Source: Streptomyces sabulosicollis
GTDB lineage: Bacteria; Actinomycetota; Actinomycetes; Streptomycetales; Streptomycetaceae
Direction of reading: 5' to 3'
DNA length: 64,000 bases
Assembly: GCF_016103465.1 (NCBI RefSeq)
Contig: NZ_JAEEAP010000001.1
Location: 1 to 64,000, forward strand
The notes beneath the pieces were generated by a model. That model was given only the letters and a program-made list of their open reading frames with translations. It had not been told where the DNA came from and ran no database searches. A program made the translations under genes and the position numbers. Numbering within the stretch: the stretch's first letter is position 1; every line of letters starts with the position of its first letter. Below are positions 17,544-27,456 of the stretch, piece after piece.

Positions 17544-20500
17544 GACGGCGCTGGAGCTGTCTGCTGCTCGCCGCGCTGCTGGCCGTCATTTCCCTGACGG
17601 GTCCGGGCGCCGCGCCACCCGCCCAGGCGAAGCCGCGGGCGCAGGCGCACACGGTCACCTACGACCAGTACTCCGTGAAGGTCGACGGTGAGCCCCTGTA
17701 CATCTGGGGTGCCGAGTTCCACTACTTCCGGCTGCCCAGCCCCGACGCATGGCGGGACGTCCTTCAGAAGATCAAGGCGGGCGGGTTCAACGCGGTCTCG
17801 CTGTACTTCGACTGGGGTTACCACTCGGCCAAGCCGGGCGGTTACGACTTCACCGGCATCCGTGACGTCGAGCGGCTGCTGGACGAGGCCGAGCGTGCCG
17901 GTCTGTATGTGATCGCCCGCCCCGGCCCGTACATCAACGCCGAGGTCTCCGGTGGCGGCATGCCCGCCTGGCGCAAGACCCAAGCGGGCGTGAACCGCAC
18001 CTCCGAGCCGGAGTACCTGGAGGCAGCCCGGGAGTGGATGAGCAGGATCAACCCGGTCATCGCCCGGCACCAGCTCACCCGGGGCACCGGCACGGTGATC
18101 CTCTACCAGGTCGAGAACGAGTACCAGGGCGGCCGCCAGGACGCCGACTACATGCAGACGCTCATCGACTGGGCGCACCAGGACGGTATCGACGTCCCGA
18201 CCTATCTCAACGATGGCGGCGCCAACAAGAACTGGGTGAGCGGCAAGGGCGCCCCGGACATCTACGGCTTCGACGCCTACCCACAGGGCTTCGACTGCAA
18301 GGATCCCGACTCCTGGAAGAATCTGCCCGACTACTCCTACGTCAATGAGTGGAAGCCCGAGTCCCCCCTGATCATCCCGGAGGCGCAGGGCGGCGCCTTC
18401 GACCCCTGGGGCGGCACCGGATACCAGAATTGCGCGCAACTCACCGGGGCCGACTTCACCCGGGTGTTCAGCAAGATGAACATCGCCGCCGGGGTGAGCG
18501 GCCAGTCCTTCTACATGACGTACGGGGGTACGAACTGGGGCTGGCTCGCCGATCCGAACGCGGTGTACACGTCGTACGACTACGGGGCCCCGATCAATGA
18601 GTCCCGTCAACTGACCGATAAATACCAGGAGTTCAAGCGTCTGGGATACTTCGTCCATGCGGTCCGCCCGCTGGCGCGGACCGACAAGGCCGAGGCGCCC
18701 GCTCCCTCCGATGAGGCGCTGCGCGTGGACCGGCGGGTCAACCCCGACGACGGCACCCAGTTCTTCACCGTCCGGCACGCCGACACCCGGGTGAAGGACA
18801 AGGACGAGACCACCCTCTCCCTCTCGGGGAAGGACGGCGACTACCCGCGCGTACCGCAGCGGGGCGCGATCACCGTCGACGGCCGGGACGCCAAACTCCT
18901 CGTCGCCGGCTACGACCTGGGTGACCAGCGGCTCGTGTACTCCACCTCGGAGATCATAACGCACGCACGCGTCGGCGACCGGGACGTGGCGCTGCTCTAC
19001 GGGCGTGAGGGCGAGGCCGGCGAGACCGTACTGCGCTACGCGAAGCGCCCGGAGGTCACCGTCCTCGACGGCGATGTCACCTCCGCCTGGGACGCCGAAC
19101 GCGGTGACCTGCGGCTGAACTACACGCACAAGGGGCTGGCCCGGGTGCTGGTGAACGACCTCGAACTGCTGATCGCCGACACCGCCGAGACTGCCCACTG
19201 GTGGCGGCAGGACACCGCGGCGGGCCCGGTCCTCGTGCGTGGCCCGTCTCTCGTCCGCACCGCAAAGCTGGCGGGTGGCACCCTGGAACTGACCGGCGAC
19301 TCCGCCAAGTCCGCGAAGATCGAGGTCATCGCGGACACCACCAAGGTGACCTGGAACGGCCGCGATACCGCCGTCACCCAAGCGCCGCGCCCCGTCGGGC
19401 TGCCCGCCCTGACGGCGTGGAAGTACAAGGAGGAGACACCGGAGTCCGCCCCGGGCTTCGACGACTCCGCCTGGACCACCGCCGACCGCCTCACCGCCGA
19501 GAACCCGGAGCTGGCGGGGTCGCTGCCGGTCCTCGCGATGGACGAGTACGGCTTCCACCACGGCAACGTCTGGTACCGCGGCCGGTTCGCAACCACGGGC
19601 AAGCCGACCGCGCTCGCACTCGACGCCAAGACCGGCCCCACCGGCCAGTACGCGGTCTGGCTGGGCGGCCGCTACCTCGGCAGCTCCGGCAACGGCGCGC
19701 ACACCTTCGACATCCCGGCGGGCACGCTCAGGGCGAAAGGCGACAACGTCCTCTCCGTGCTCGTCGAGAACGCGGGCCACAACGAGGAATGGGGCCACGA
19801 CCACTCCAAGGAACCCCGCGGCCTGCTCGGCGCCGAGGTGATCGGCGGAGCCACCACCCTCACCTGGAAGATCCAGGGCAGCCGGGGCGGCGAGAACCCG
19901 GTCGACACCGCGCGGGGCCCCTACAACAACGGCGGGCTGTACGGGGAGCGGGCCGGCTGGTCGCTGCCGGGCTACCCCGACGGCGGATGGAAGAGCACCA
20001 CCCTCTCCCGGCAGACCCGGGAAACCGGGCCCGGTGTGCGCTGGTACCGCACCTCCGCCCGGCTCGACCTGCCGCGGGGCCAGGACACCGCGCTCGCGCT
20101 GGACCTGGCCCAGGCAGAGGGCGGCGGCACCGACTACCGCGCCCAGATCTTCGTCAACGGCTGGCTGGTCGGGCGCTACCTGCCGGACACCGGGCCGCAG
20201 ACACGCTTCGTCATCCCCAAGGGCATCCTGCGCGAGCAGGGCACCAATACCATCGCCCTGGCCGTCTGGTCCACTGACGAGGACGCGGGCCCCGGCTCGG
20301 CCGAGCTGGTCGACCTCGGTGCCTCGGCGGGCGGCACCAAGGTCGGTACGGTGGCCGCCCCCTCGTACGACGCCAAGACGTACGCCATGCCGGACTCGGG
20401 CGCCCGTGTCGCCGTCGACGCCGAGCCGTTCCTGAGCACCGGCACCGCCGCCAAGGTCCCCGTCACCCTCCACGTGCCGAAGGACGCGCCGACCGCCCGG

Positions 20501-21181
20501 AACGTCGAGCTGGCGCTGGAGGTACCGGGTGGCTGGACGGCGACCACCGACGACAGCACCCGTTTCGACCGGGTGCGGCCCGGCGACACCGTGACCGCGG
20601 ACTACACCGTCACCCCGCCGGATGACCCGGTCCACTACGCCGTCCTGTCCGCGACCGCCACGCTCGCACAAACCGGCCGTCCGGGCACCGTCACCGGGGT
20701 ACGGGCCGTGCAAGTGCCGCCGCCGGGGCTGTCCGCAGACGCCTATGTGAGCGACCTGACCCTGGTCAAGGCGGCCAACGGCTGGGGTCCGGTGGAGAAG
20801 GACGCCTCCAACGGGGAGTCCGCCGCGGGCGACGGGCGAAAGCTGTCCGTCGGCGGCACCACCTACGACAAGGGACTCGGTGTGCACGCGAACAGCCAGA
20901 TCCGGGTCTATCCCGGCGGCGGCTGCACCCGCTTCACCGCCACCGCGGGGGTGGACGACGAGGTCGGCGACAACGGCAGCGTCTCCTTCCAGGTGATCGC
21001 CGACGGCCGCTCCCTCACCACCAGCCCGGTGGTGCGCGGCTCCGACGGCGGCACCGACATCGACGTGGACGTGACCGGAGCCCGCTGGCTGGACCTGCTG
21101 GTCGACGGGGACGGCGATGTCTCCACCGACCACGCCGACTGGGCCGACGCCAAGCTGACCTGTACGGGAGGCACCTCGTGA
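17540..21181 (+). CDS. Secreted GH35 beta-galactosidase, copy 1
   Basis: 1213-residue exported beta-galactosidase. The Sec signal ends near PPAQA (about residue 28). The GH35 barrel starts with YSVKVDGEPLYIWGAEFHYF and ARPGPYINAE; the acid/base is Glu194 in VENEYQ and the nucleophile Glu281 in IPEAQGGAFD. Later beta-sandwich domains contain GNVWYRGRF and LGGRYLGSSGNGAHTF. A NEW3 domain (about 957-1055) and an NPCBM sugar-binding domain (about 1064-1213) close the protein. The ATG overlaps the DUF4091 stop (ATGA), and its own stop overlaps the next start (GTGA). It has the same architecture as its neighbour and is probably an old tandem duplicate. It probably removes terminal beta-galactose; linkage preference unknown. 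Confidence 0.9.
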   Translation: MRRRWSCLLLAALLAVISLTGPGAAPPAQAKPRAQAHTVTYDQYSVKVDGEPLYIWGAEFHYFRLPSPDAWRDVLQKIKAGGFNAVSLYFDWGYHSAKPGGYDFTGIRDVERLLDEAERAGLYVIARPGPYINAEVSGGGMPAWRKTQAGVNRTSEPEYLEAAREWMSRINPVIARHQLTRGTGTVILYQVENEYQGGRQDADYMQTLIDWAHQDGIDVPTYLNDGGANKNWVSGKGAPDIYGFDAYPQGFDCKDPDSWKNLPDYSYVNEWKPESPLIIPEAQGGAFDPWGGTGYQNCAQLTGADFTRVFSKMNIAAGVSGQSFYMTYGGTNWGWLADPNAVYTSYDYGAPINESRQLTDKYQEFKRLGYFVHAVRPLARTDKAEAPAPSDEALRVDRRVNPDDGTQFFTVRHADTRVKDKDETTLSLSGKDGDYPRVPQRGAITVDGRDAKLLVAGYDLGDQRLVYSTSEIITHARVGDRDVALLYGREGEAGETVLRYAKRPEVTVLDGDVTSAWDAERGDLRLNYTHKGLARVLVNDLELLIADTAETAHWWRQDTAAGPVLVRGPSLVRTAKLAGGTLELTGDSAKSAKIEVIADTTKVTWNGRDTAVTQAPRPVGLPALTAWKYKEETPESAPGFDDSAWTTADRLTAENPELAGSLPVLAMDEYGFHHGNVWYRGRFATTGKPTALALDAKTGPTGQYAVWLGGRYLGSSGNGAHTFDIPAGTLRAKGDNVLSVLVENAGHNEEWGHDHSKEPRGLLGAEVIGGATTLTWKIQGSRGGENPVDTARGPYNNGGLYGERAGWSLPGYPDGGWKSTTLSRQTRETGPGVRWYRTSARLDLPRGQDTALALDLAQAEGGGTDYRAQIFVNGWLVGRYLPDTGPQTRFVIPKGILREQGTNTIALAVWSTDEDAGPGSAELVDLGASAGGTKVGTVAAPSYDAKTYAMPDSGARVAVDAEPFLSTGTAAKVPVTLHVPKDAPTARNVELALEVPGGWTATTDDSTRFDRVRPGDTVTADYTVTPPDDPVHYAVLSATATLAQTGRPGTVTGVRAVQVPPPGLSADAYVSDLTLVKAANGWGPVEKDASNGESAAGDGRKLSVGGTTYDKGLGVHANSQIRVYPGGGCTRFTATAGVDDEVGDNGSVSFQVIADGRSLTTSPVVRGSDGGTDIDVDVTGARWLDLLVDGDGDVSTDHADWADAKLTCTGGTS

Positions 21182-24100
21182 AACCCGCGCGCGTTGGACA
21201 CCTGCGTACCGCACTGGCCGGAACGCTGGCCGCCGTACTGCTCGCCATCCTGACCGCGGCGGTGCCCGCCCACGCCACGGTCCCGGCCGCCGCGGCCGCC
21301 AAGGCCACGCCGCACACGGTCAGTTACGACAAGTACTCCGTCAAGGTTGACGGCGAGCGGCTCTTCGTCTGGTCAGGGGAGTTCCACTACTGGCGGCTCC
21401 CCAGCCCGGACCTGTGGCGCGATGTGCTCCACAAGATCAAGGCGAGCGGTATGAACGCCGTCTCGGTCTACTTCGACTGGGGCTACCACTCCCCCGCGAA
21501 GGGCCGCTACGACTTCACCGGTGTCCGTGACGTCGACAAGCTCCTCGACATGGCCGAGGAGGCCGGGCTCTATGTGATCGCCCGCCCCGGGCCGTACATC
21601 AACGCCGAGACCGACGGCGGAGGCTTCCCCGGCTGGCTGATGCCCCAGAAGGGACAGGCCCGGTCCACCGACCCCGCATACCTTTCGGCCGCCCGCGAAT
21701 GGCTCCGGGAGATCGACCGCATCCTCGCCCGCCGCCAGGTCACCGAGGGCACCGGACCCGTGCTGCTCTACCAGGTCGAGAACGAGCTGTACGACCCGGA
21801 AGGCCGGGACTACATCGTCGAGCTGAGCAAGCAGGTGCGGGCCGACGGCATCACCGTCCCCCTCGTCGGCAACGAGCCGATGCCGCAGTACACGGGCGGT
21901 GACGGCCTGGACTTCGTCGGCGAGCTGGACCAGTACAACTCCTTCTGCAAGGGCGAGTGGTGGCTGCCCGCCCTCAAACGGCAACAGGACGACGCACCGC
22001 TGGCGATCTTCGAGGCGGGCACCGGCTGGTTCCAGACCTGGGGTGACACGGGCTACGAGAAGTGCCGGGAGAAGATGGGCCCGGCCTACCAGAAGATCGT
22101 CAACAAGCACGAGGTCATGCAGGGCACGACGATCGAGAACCTCTATATGACCTACGGCGGCACCAACTGGGGCTGGCTCGCCGACCCGCGCCAGGTCTAC
22201 ACCTCCTACGACTACGGCGCACCCATCAGCGAGCCGCGCCAGACCGGCGCCGACTACGACGAGATGAAGCGGCAGGGCCTCTTCTACACCACCACCGCCC
22301 CGCTCACCGCGACCGACCCGGCCGACGCGCCCGCCTCGTCCAACGACGCCATGCACATCGAAGCCCGCGCCAACCCGGACACGAAGACGCAGTTCCTGTA
22401 CGCGCGCCACACGGACCCCATGGCCGACGCCGATGCCACCACCACCTTCGACTGGAAGACCCCGGACGGCACCTATCCGGTGAGCGTGCGGCTGAAGGGG
22501 CAGACCGGCAAGATCCTCGTCGCCGGTTACGACCTGGGCGGCCAGCGGCTCGTTTACTCCACCAGCGAGCTGATGACCAGTACGAAGGCCGGCGCGCGGG
22601 ATGTGGCCGTGCTGTACGGCGGCGCGGGCGACCCCGGGCAGACGGTGTTGCGGTACGCCTCGAAGCCGGACGTCACCGTTCTCGACGGTGCGGCCAAGAG
22701 CACCTGGGACGCCGAACGCGGCGACCTACGCCTGGACTACGACCACAAGGGCCTGACCCGGGTCCTCGTCCACGGCGGTGGCCGCCCCGACCTGCTGCTG
22801 CTCATGGGCACCGACGGGCAGGCGGCCGACTTCTGGCGGCCGGACGGCACGACTCTCGTCCGCGGCGCCGAACTGGTCCGCACGGCCGCCGTCCATGGCT
22901 CCACCCTCGCCCTCACCGGTGACGCGGCCGAGTCCGGCCCGCTGGAGGTGTTCGCGGCCCCCGGCCTACGGACCGTCACCTGGAACGGCGGCAAGGTGGC
23001 CACCGAGCGCACCTCCTCAGGCAGTCTGCTCGGTGAGATCCCCGGCCCCCGCAAGGCCACCCTGCCCGAACTGACCGGCTGGAAGACGTCCGCCGAAAGC
23101 CCCGAGGCCGCCCCGGCCTTCGACGACTCCTCGTGGACCTACGCCGACAAGCTGACCACGGCCAACCCCACCGAGCCGGGCACCCTGCCCGTCCTGTACC
23201 AGGACGAGTACGGCTACCACTACGGCTACGTCTGGTACCGAGGCCACTTCAAGGCCACCGGCGCCGAGAAATCCCTCTCCCTGTCCGCTCTCGCCACCAA
23301 CCCGGACACCTCCTCGAAGGCGGTCGGTGCCTACTCGGTGTGGATCAACGGCCGGTTCGCCGGCACCAGCGAGACCGGCCGCCACACCTTCGCCCTCCCT
23401 GATGGCCTGCTCAAGAAGGGCGCGGACAACGTCGTCTCCGTCCTCGTCGGCACCATGGGCCACAACGAGGACTTCACCTGGAACAGCGACGACCACAAGC
23501 AGCCGCGCGGTCTGACCGAGGCGTACCTCTCCGGCTCCGACGCGCAGATCACCTGGCGCGTCCAGGGTGCCCGGGGCGGTGAGAAGCCCGTCGACACCGT
23601 GCGCGGGCACATGAACAACGGCGGTCTGTACGGGGAGAGGTCGGGCTGGACACTGCCCGGCTATCCGGACCGCTCCTGGAACCACGCCAAGCTGCCGGTC
23701 AGTGACACCAAGCCCGGCATCGCCTGGTACCGCACCACCTTCAACCCCCGGCTGCCGGAGGGCCAGGACGTCTCCGTCGGTGTCACGATCACGGACGACC
23801 CCGACCGCGACTACCGCGCCCTGCTCTACGTCAACGGCTGGCTGATGGGCCAGTACATCAACGACACCGGCCCCCAGCACACCTTCCCCATCCCGGCCGG
23901 CATTCTCCGCGCCGACGGCAGGAACACCATCTCCATCGCCTCGTGGAGCGAGGACGCCAAGAGCGGCGGCCTCGGAAAGGTGAGCCTGACGACCCTGGGC
24001 AATGTCACCTCCTCGCTGCGGGTCGCCGATGTGGCCGCTCCCGCGTACGACGCCACCACCTACGCCGACCCGTCCACCCCGGCACAGGTGAAGGTCGACG

Positions 24101-24882
24101 CCCCCGACACCGTAGAGCCGGGTCACCGCTACCAGGTGACGGCCGCGGTGTCCGTACCGGACCAAGGCAGGCCGCTCCGCGATCTCACCCTGAGCCCGGA
24201 CCTGCCGGACGGCTGGACCGCGGCCCCGGCCGACCCGGTCCGGCTCGGCACCCTGCAACCCGGTGCCTCGGCGAGCGCCACCTGGACCATCTCCGTGCCG
24301 TCGGCCCAGAAGACCGGCACCGTCGCCATCGTCGGCGCCACCGCCGACTTCATCCGGCGCGGGAAACCCGGTTCGGCGACCGGGGAGGAGGTGGTGGCGG
24401 CACAGCCACCGCCGCTCACGGCCGGCGAACACTACGTCAGCGATCTGCCGTTCCAGTCCAGCAGCAACGGCTGGGGCCCGGTCGAACGCGACCGGTCCGT
24501 CGGTGAGAACGCCGGAGGCGACGGCCTGCCGCTCAGCCTGCACGACACCGGCTATGAGAAGGGCCTGGGTACGCACGCCGCCAGCAGCGTTCAGGTGTGG
24601 CTCGGCGGCAGCTGCACCACCTTCCACGCGGCCCTCGGCCTCGACCAGGAGACCTACGGCCGGTCCGACGGCCCGGCCACCGTCGCCTACACCGTCCTCG
24701 CCGACGGAACGCCCGTCTACGAGTCCGGCACCGTCGGCCGGGACACCGCGACGAAGGAGATCGACGTCGATGTGGCGGGCGCGCGCCGGCTCGAACTCGT
24801 CGTCTCGGACGCCGGGGACGGCAACGCCCTCGACCACGCCGACTGGGCCGACGCCAAGCTGACCTGCGGCGGCGGTGCCTGA
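21178..24882 (+). CDS. Secreted GH35 beta-galactosidase, copy 2
   Basis: 1234-residue paralogue of the preceding gene, with a signal peptide ending near PAHA. The GH35 acid/base is Glu203 in VENELY and the nucleophile Glu279 in IFEAGTGWFQ. The shared core TYGGTNWGWLADP precedes the same beta-sandwich, NEW3 (about 970-1070) and NPCBM (about 1083-1234) modules, and both proteins end in HADWADAKLTC. The loops around the catalytic residues differ (IPEAQGGAFD against IFEAGTGWFQ), so the two copies probably have different substrates. Starts at GTG overlapping the previous TGA. The 180 bases after it contain a decayed module rather than a gene. Confidence 0.9.
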   Translation: MKPARVGHLRTALAGTLAAVLLAILTAAVPAHATVPAAAAAKATPHTVSYDKYSVKVDGERLFVWSGEFHYWRLPSPDLWRDVLHKIKASGMNAVSVYFDWGYHSPAKGRYDFTGVRDVDKLLDMAEEAGLYVIARPGPYINAETDGGGFPGWLMPQKGQARSTDPAYLSAAREWLREIDRILARRQVTEGTGPVLLYQVENELYDPEGRDYIVELSKQVRADGITVPLVGNEPMPQYTGGDGLDFVGELDQYNSFCKGEWWLPALKRQQDDAPLAIFEAGTGWFQTWGDTGYEKCREKMGPAYQKIVNKHEVMQGTTIENLYMTYGGTNWGWLADPRQVYTSYDYGAPISEPRQTGADYDEMKRQGLFYTTTAPLTATDPADAPASSNDAMHIEARANPDTKTQFLYARHTDPMADADATTTFDWKTPDGTYPVSVRLKGQTGKILVAGYDLGGQRLVYSTSELMTSTKAGARDVAVLYGGAGDPGQTVLRYASKPDVTVLDGAAKSTWDAERGDLRLDYDHKGLTRVLVHGGGRPDLLLLMGTDGQAADFWRPDGTTLVRGAELVRTAAVHGSTLALTGDAAESGPLEVFAAPGLRTVTWNGGKVATERTSSGSLLGEIPGPRKATLPELTGWKTSAESPEAAPAFDDSSWTYADKLTTANPTEPGTLPVLYQDEYGYHYGYVWYRGHFKATGAEKSLSLSALATNPDTSSKAVGAYSVWINGRFAGTSETGRHTFALPDGLLKKGADNVVSVLVGTMGHNEDFTWNSDDHKQPRGLTEAYLSGSDAQITWRVQGARGGEKPVDTVRGHMNNGGLYGERSGWTLPGYPDRSWNHAKLPVSDTKPGIAWYRTTFNPRLPEGQDVSVGVTITDDPDRDYRALLYVNGWLMGQYINDTGPQHTFPIPAGILRADGRNTISIASWSEDAKSGGLGKVSLTTLGNVTSSLRVADVAAPAYDATTYADPSTPAQVKVDAPDTVEPGHRYQVTAAVSVPDQGRPLRDLTLSPDLPDGWTAAPADPVRLGTLQPGASASATWTISVPSAQKTGTVAIVGATADFIRRGKPGSATGEEVVAAQPPPLTAGEHYVSDLPFQSSSNGWGPVERDRSVGENAGGDGLPLSLHDTGYEKGLGTHAASSVQVWLGGSCTTFHAALGLDQETYGRSDGPATVAYTVLADGTPVYESGTVGRDTATKEIDVDVAGARRLELVVSDAGDGNALDHADWADAKLTCGGGA

Positions 24883-24902
24883 TGCCCCGCCGGCCACCGG
24901 CC

Positions 24903-25052
24903 GTCGTGTCAAACCGGCAGGCGGCCGGCGAGACGGTCGGGTCCGCCACCCGCCCGGACGGTGATCGCGGGCCCGTTCACCGGAGCCGTCAACCCCTACC
25001 GCCCGGGCCGGCCACCACAGCTGTCTTCGGCTCCTTCACCGTTACCGAGTGA
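24903..25052 (+). pseudogene. Decayed LamG/DUF1349-type module
   Basis: Between the second GH35 and GH29 lies the broken tail of the module seen in the neighbouring proteins. One frame reads VSNRQAAGETVGSATRPDGD, matching YATSNALKWEKVGAATVP of the 26512 protein. A second frame reads VIAGPFTGAVNPYRPG, matching VVASAVNLNYPG. The first frame resumes with TTAVFGSFTVTE and a stop, matching TVQAVFDHFTVEAT. Two compensating frame changes make it non-functional. It is probably the end of a protein lost from this position. Confidence 0.7.
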
Positions 25053-25063
25053 GAGGCACCTTC

Positions 25064-26506
25064 ATGGCAGTCAGACGCAGAGAACTCCTGGCCACCGCGA
25101 GCGCTCTCGGCGGGGCCGTACTGCTCTCCTCACCCGGGGTCGCCCAGGCGCTCGGCAGACCCGCGCGCGCCGGCATCCCCGACTACGAGCCCACCAAGGC
25201 ATCCCTCGACACCCACCCGGTGCCGCGCTGGTACAAGGACGCCAAGTTCGGCATCTTCATCCACTGGGGCGTCTATTCGGTACCCGGTGGCACGGGACGG
25301 CACAACGCCGCCGAGTGGTACCTGTGGTACCAGAGCTACAAGGACACCGCCGAGTGGACATACCACCGCGACACCTACGGCCAGGACTTCGTCTACGACG
25401 ACTTCATCCCGCGGTTCAAGGCCGAGAACTTCGACCCGGACTCGTGGGTGAGGCTCTTCGAACGGGCGGGCGCCCAGTACTTCGTGCTGACCAGCAAGCA
25501 CCACGACGGATTCGCGCTCTTCCCCAGTGAGGTGACCGAGCGGCACGCGGTGGCGTACGGCCCCAAGCGCGACCTGGTCGGTGAGCTGATGACCGCCGCC
25601 CGCAAGCGCGGCACCGTACGGCCGGGCCTCTACTACTCGCTCGGCGAGTTCTTCAATCCGGCCATCGGCCGGCCGATGAAGAACTTCTACACCGACGAGG
25701 ACATCCCGATGGTCGGTTATCAGCCGGTCAAGGACTACGTCGGCGACTACGAGCTGAAGCAGCTCTACGAGATCATCGACCGGTACGACCCGGAACTGCT
25801 GTGGGCGGACGGCCAGTGGTTCCGGCCCACGGGGGAACCACCCTGGCGCAGCGAAGAGCCCATGGCCTACTACTACAACAAGGCCAAGAACCGAGGGCGG
25901 CCCATGGGGGTCGTGGTCAACGACCGGTTCGACACCCACTTCGACTTCGCGACGTACGAGCAGCGCACCAACCCCACGATGGACCCGCAGAAGTGGGAGT
26001 GCTGCATCACCATGGGGTATTCCTGGGGCTACAACAAGCACGAGCTGGCCGAGGACTACAAGACCTCCGAGTTCCTGATCCACCTGCTCGCCGACGTGAC
26101 CAGCAAGAACGGCAACCTGCTGCTGAACATCGGTCCCAAGCCCGACGGCACCATCCCCGCCGTCATGCAGCAGCGGCTGCGCGACATCGGTGCCTGGCTG
26201 GACGTCAACGGCCCGGCGGTCTACGGGTCCACGCCGTGGGTGCGGGCGGAGGAGGAGGGCAGCCCACTCGGCATCCGGTACACGGTCACTCCCGGCAAGT
26301 TCCACATCATCGTGCTGGGCGCCCCCCGAGGGACCCTCTCGGTGCCGGCTGACATACCCATAAGCGCCACCTCGCGAATCCGGCTGCTCGGCCACAGCGG
26401 ACCGGTGCGGTGGACCCGCCGGGACGGAAGGATCCACATCACCGTCCCGTCCAGCCTCCCCAGCGACATCGCCAACACCTTCACCATCGACTGGCACCGG
26501 GGGTGA
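25064..26506 (+). CDS. Tat-exported GH29 alpha-L-fucosidase
   Basis: 480-residue exo-fucosidase. The N-terminus has a Tat-type leader (RRRELLATASALGGAVLL) with cleavage expected near residue 36. GH29 features are KFGIFIHWGVYSVP, LTSKHHDGFALFPS and LLWADGQWF, whose Asp249 is the expected nucleophile, plus GNLLLNIGPKPDGTIP near the end of the barrel. The variable acid/base cannot be placed with confidence. ATG at 25064 is preceded by GAGAGG; an upstream in-frame GTG at 25049 is less likely. It would remove terminal alpha-L-fucose from glycans outside the cell. It lies midway in the glycosidase run, with only five bases before the next start. Confidence 0.9.
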   Translation: MAVRRRELLATASALGGAVLLSSPGVAQALGRPARAGIPDYEPTKASLDTHPVPRWYKDAKFGIFIHWGVYSVPGGTGRHNAAEWYLWYQSYKDTAEWTYHRDTYGQDFVYDDFIPRFKAENFDPDSWVRLFERAGAQYFVLTSKHHDGFALFPSEVTERHAVAYGPKRDLVGELMTAARKRGTVRPGLYYSLGEFFNPAIGRPMKNFYTDEDIPMVGYQPVKDYVGDYELKQLYEIIDRYDPELLWADGQWFRPTGEPPWRSEEPMAYYYNKAKNRGRPMGVVVNDRFDTHFDFATYEQRTNPTMDPQKWECCITMGYSWGYNKHELAEDYKTSEFLIHLLADVTSKNGNLLLNIGPKPDGTIPAVMQQRLRDIGAWLDVNGPAVYGSTPWVRAEEEGSPLGIRYTVTPGKFHIIVLGAPRGTLSVPADIPISATSRIRLLGHSGPVRWTRRDGRIHITVPSSLPSDIANTFTIDWHRG

Positions 26507-26511
26507 GCCCG

Positions 26512-27456
26512 ATGACCGGACGACCTGCCGGAACGGAACTGGACACCCGCGGGCCCACGCTCTCCGTCACCACCGAACCGGCGGACCCGGCCGGTGGCGA
26601 CGCGGTGGCGGCCACGACGGTCCTCACCAATGACTGCCCGTTCCCGCTCCGCGACGCCGTCCTCTACCTGATCGATCCCGGGGCGACGATGGCCACGCGG
26701 ACCATCGCCCTCGGCGACCTGCGGCCCGGCGCGAAGGTGAGCCGCAGTTGGCGGACACAGATGCCCGCCGGTGTGGCCGGGGAGGTGTCGTTCACCGCTC
26801 ACGTGATTTTCGACGTCTCCGGGCACAGCGCCGACTGCGCCCGGTCCGCCAAGACGTTCACCATCCCCTATGAGGCCAACGGTGTGCGGGAGCCGTATCT
26901 GACGCATGCGACCACCGACGACGCCGAGTACGGCCAGTACGGCACCCAATTGGTGATCTGGTCGGGCGGCCGGGACCTGTCCGGCGGCACCGACGAGAAG
27001 GGCAGCGTCTATGTTCCCGGCGGCGCCGCCGAGTCCTGCGTGGTGCAGGTCAAGGCGATCAGCCTGACCGGCGGCGACAATCCCTCCGCCAAATACGGAC
27101 TGGCCGTGGCCAACGACCTGACCGCGCCGGAGGCGGGCGGCTACGCCGTGCTGACCATGTCGAAGCAGTACGGGCTGGAGTTCGTGACGGACAGCGACGG
27201 TGACGGGCGCCTGGACACCTGGGCCGGCGGCGGTGCCTCGTACCATCCCGCCTGGCTGCGCCTGGTGCGTTCCGGCACCACGTACACCGCGTACGCCACC
27301 AGTAACGCGCTGAAGTGGGAGAAGGTCGGCGCCGCGACCGTGCCCTCGGCGAGCGCCACGGGGGACGCCGGTGTCGTCGCCAGCGCGGTCAACCTCAACT
27401 ACCCGGGCACGACCGTCCAGGCGGTATTCGACCACTTCACGGTGGAGGCGACGTGA
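26512..27456 (+). CDS. NEW3-like plus LamG/DUF1349-type module protein
   Basis: 314 residues with no catalytic domain. Residues 1-120 are a beta-sandwich like the NPCBM-associated NEW3 domain (LSVTTEPADPAGGD, LGDLRPGAKVSRSWRTQ). Residues 124-314 are the LamG/DUF1349-type module, nearly the same as the GH31 C-terminus: PYLTHATTDDAEYGQYG, LDTWAGGGASYHPAWL and NLNYPGTTVQAVF. No signal peptide is visible from ATG 26512, which is odd in a cluster of exported enzymes. It may be an accessory sugar-binding protein or the split-off tail of a larger enzyme. The stop overlaps the next gene's GTG. Confidence 0.7.
   Translation: MTGRPAGTELDTRGPTLSVTTEPADPAGGDAVAATTVLTNDCPFPLRDAVLYLIDPGATMATRTIALGDLRPGAKVSRSWRTQMPAGVAGEVSFTAHVIFDVSGHSADCARSAKTFTIPYEANGVREPYLTHATTDDAEYGQYGTQLVIWSGGRDLSGGTDEKGSVYVPGGAAESCVVQVKAISLTGGDNPSAKYGLAVANDLTAPEAGGYAVLTMSKQYGLEFVTDSDGDGRLDTWAGGGASYHPAWLRLVRSGTTYTAYATSNALKWEKVGAATVPSASATGDAGVVASAVNLNYPGTTVQAVFDHFTVEAT

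Noticed and set aside
17378-21214. A 1278-codon open frame antisense to the first GH35 gene
   Set aside because: It mirrors a real gene in high-GC DNA, where the antisense frame often stays open. It has no motifs, no RBS and low-complexity Gly/Val/Arg content.
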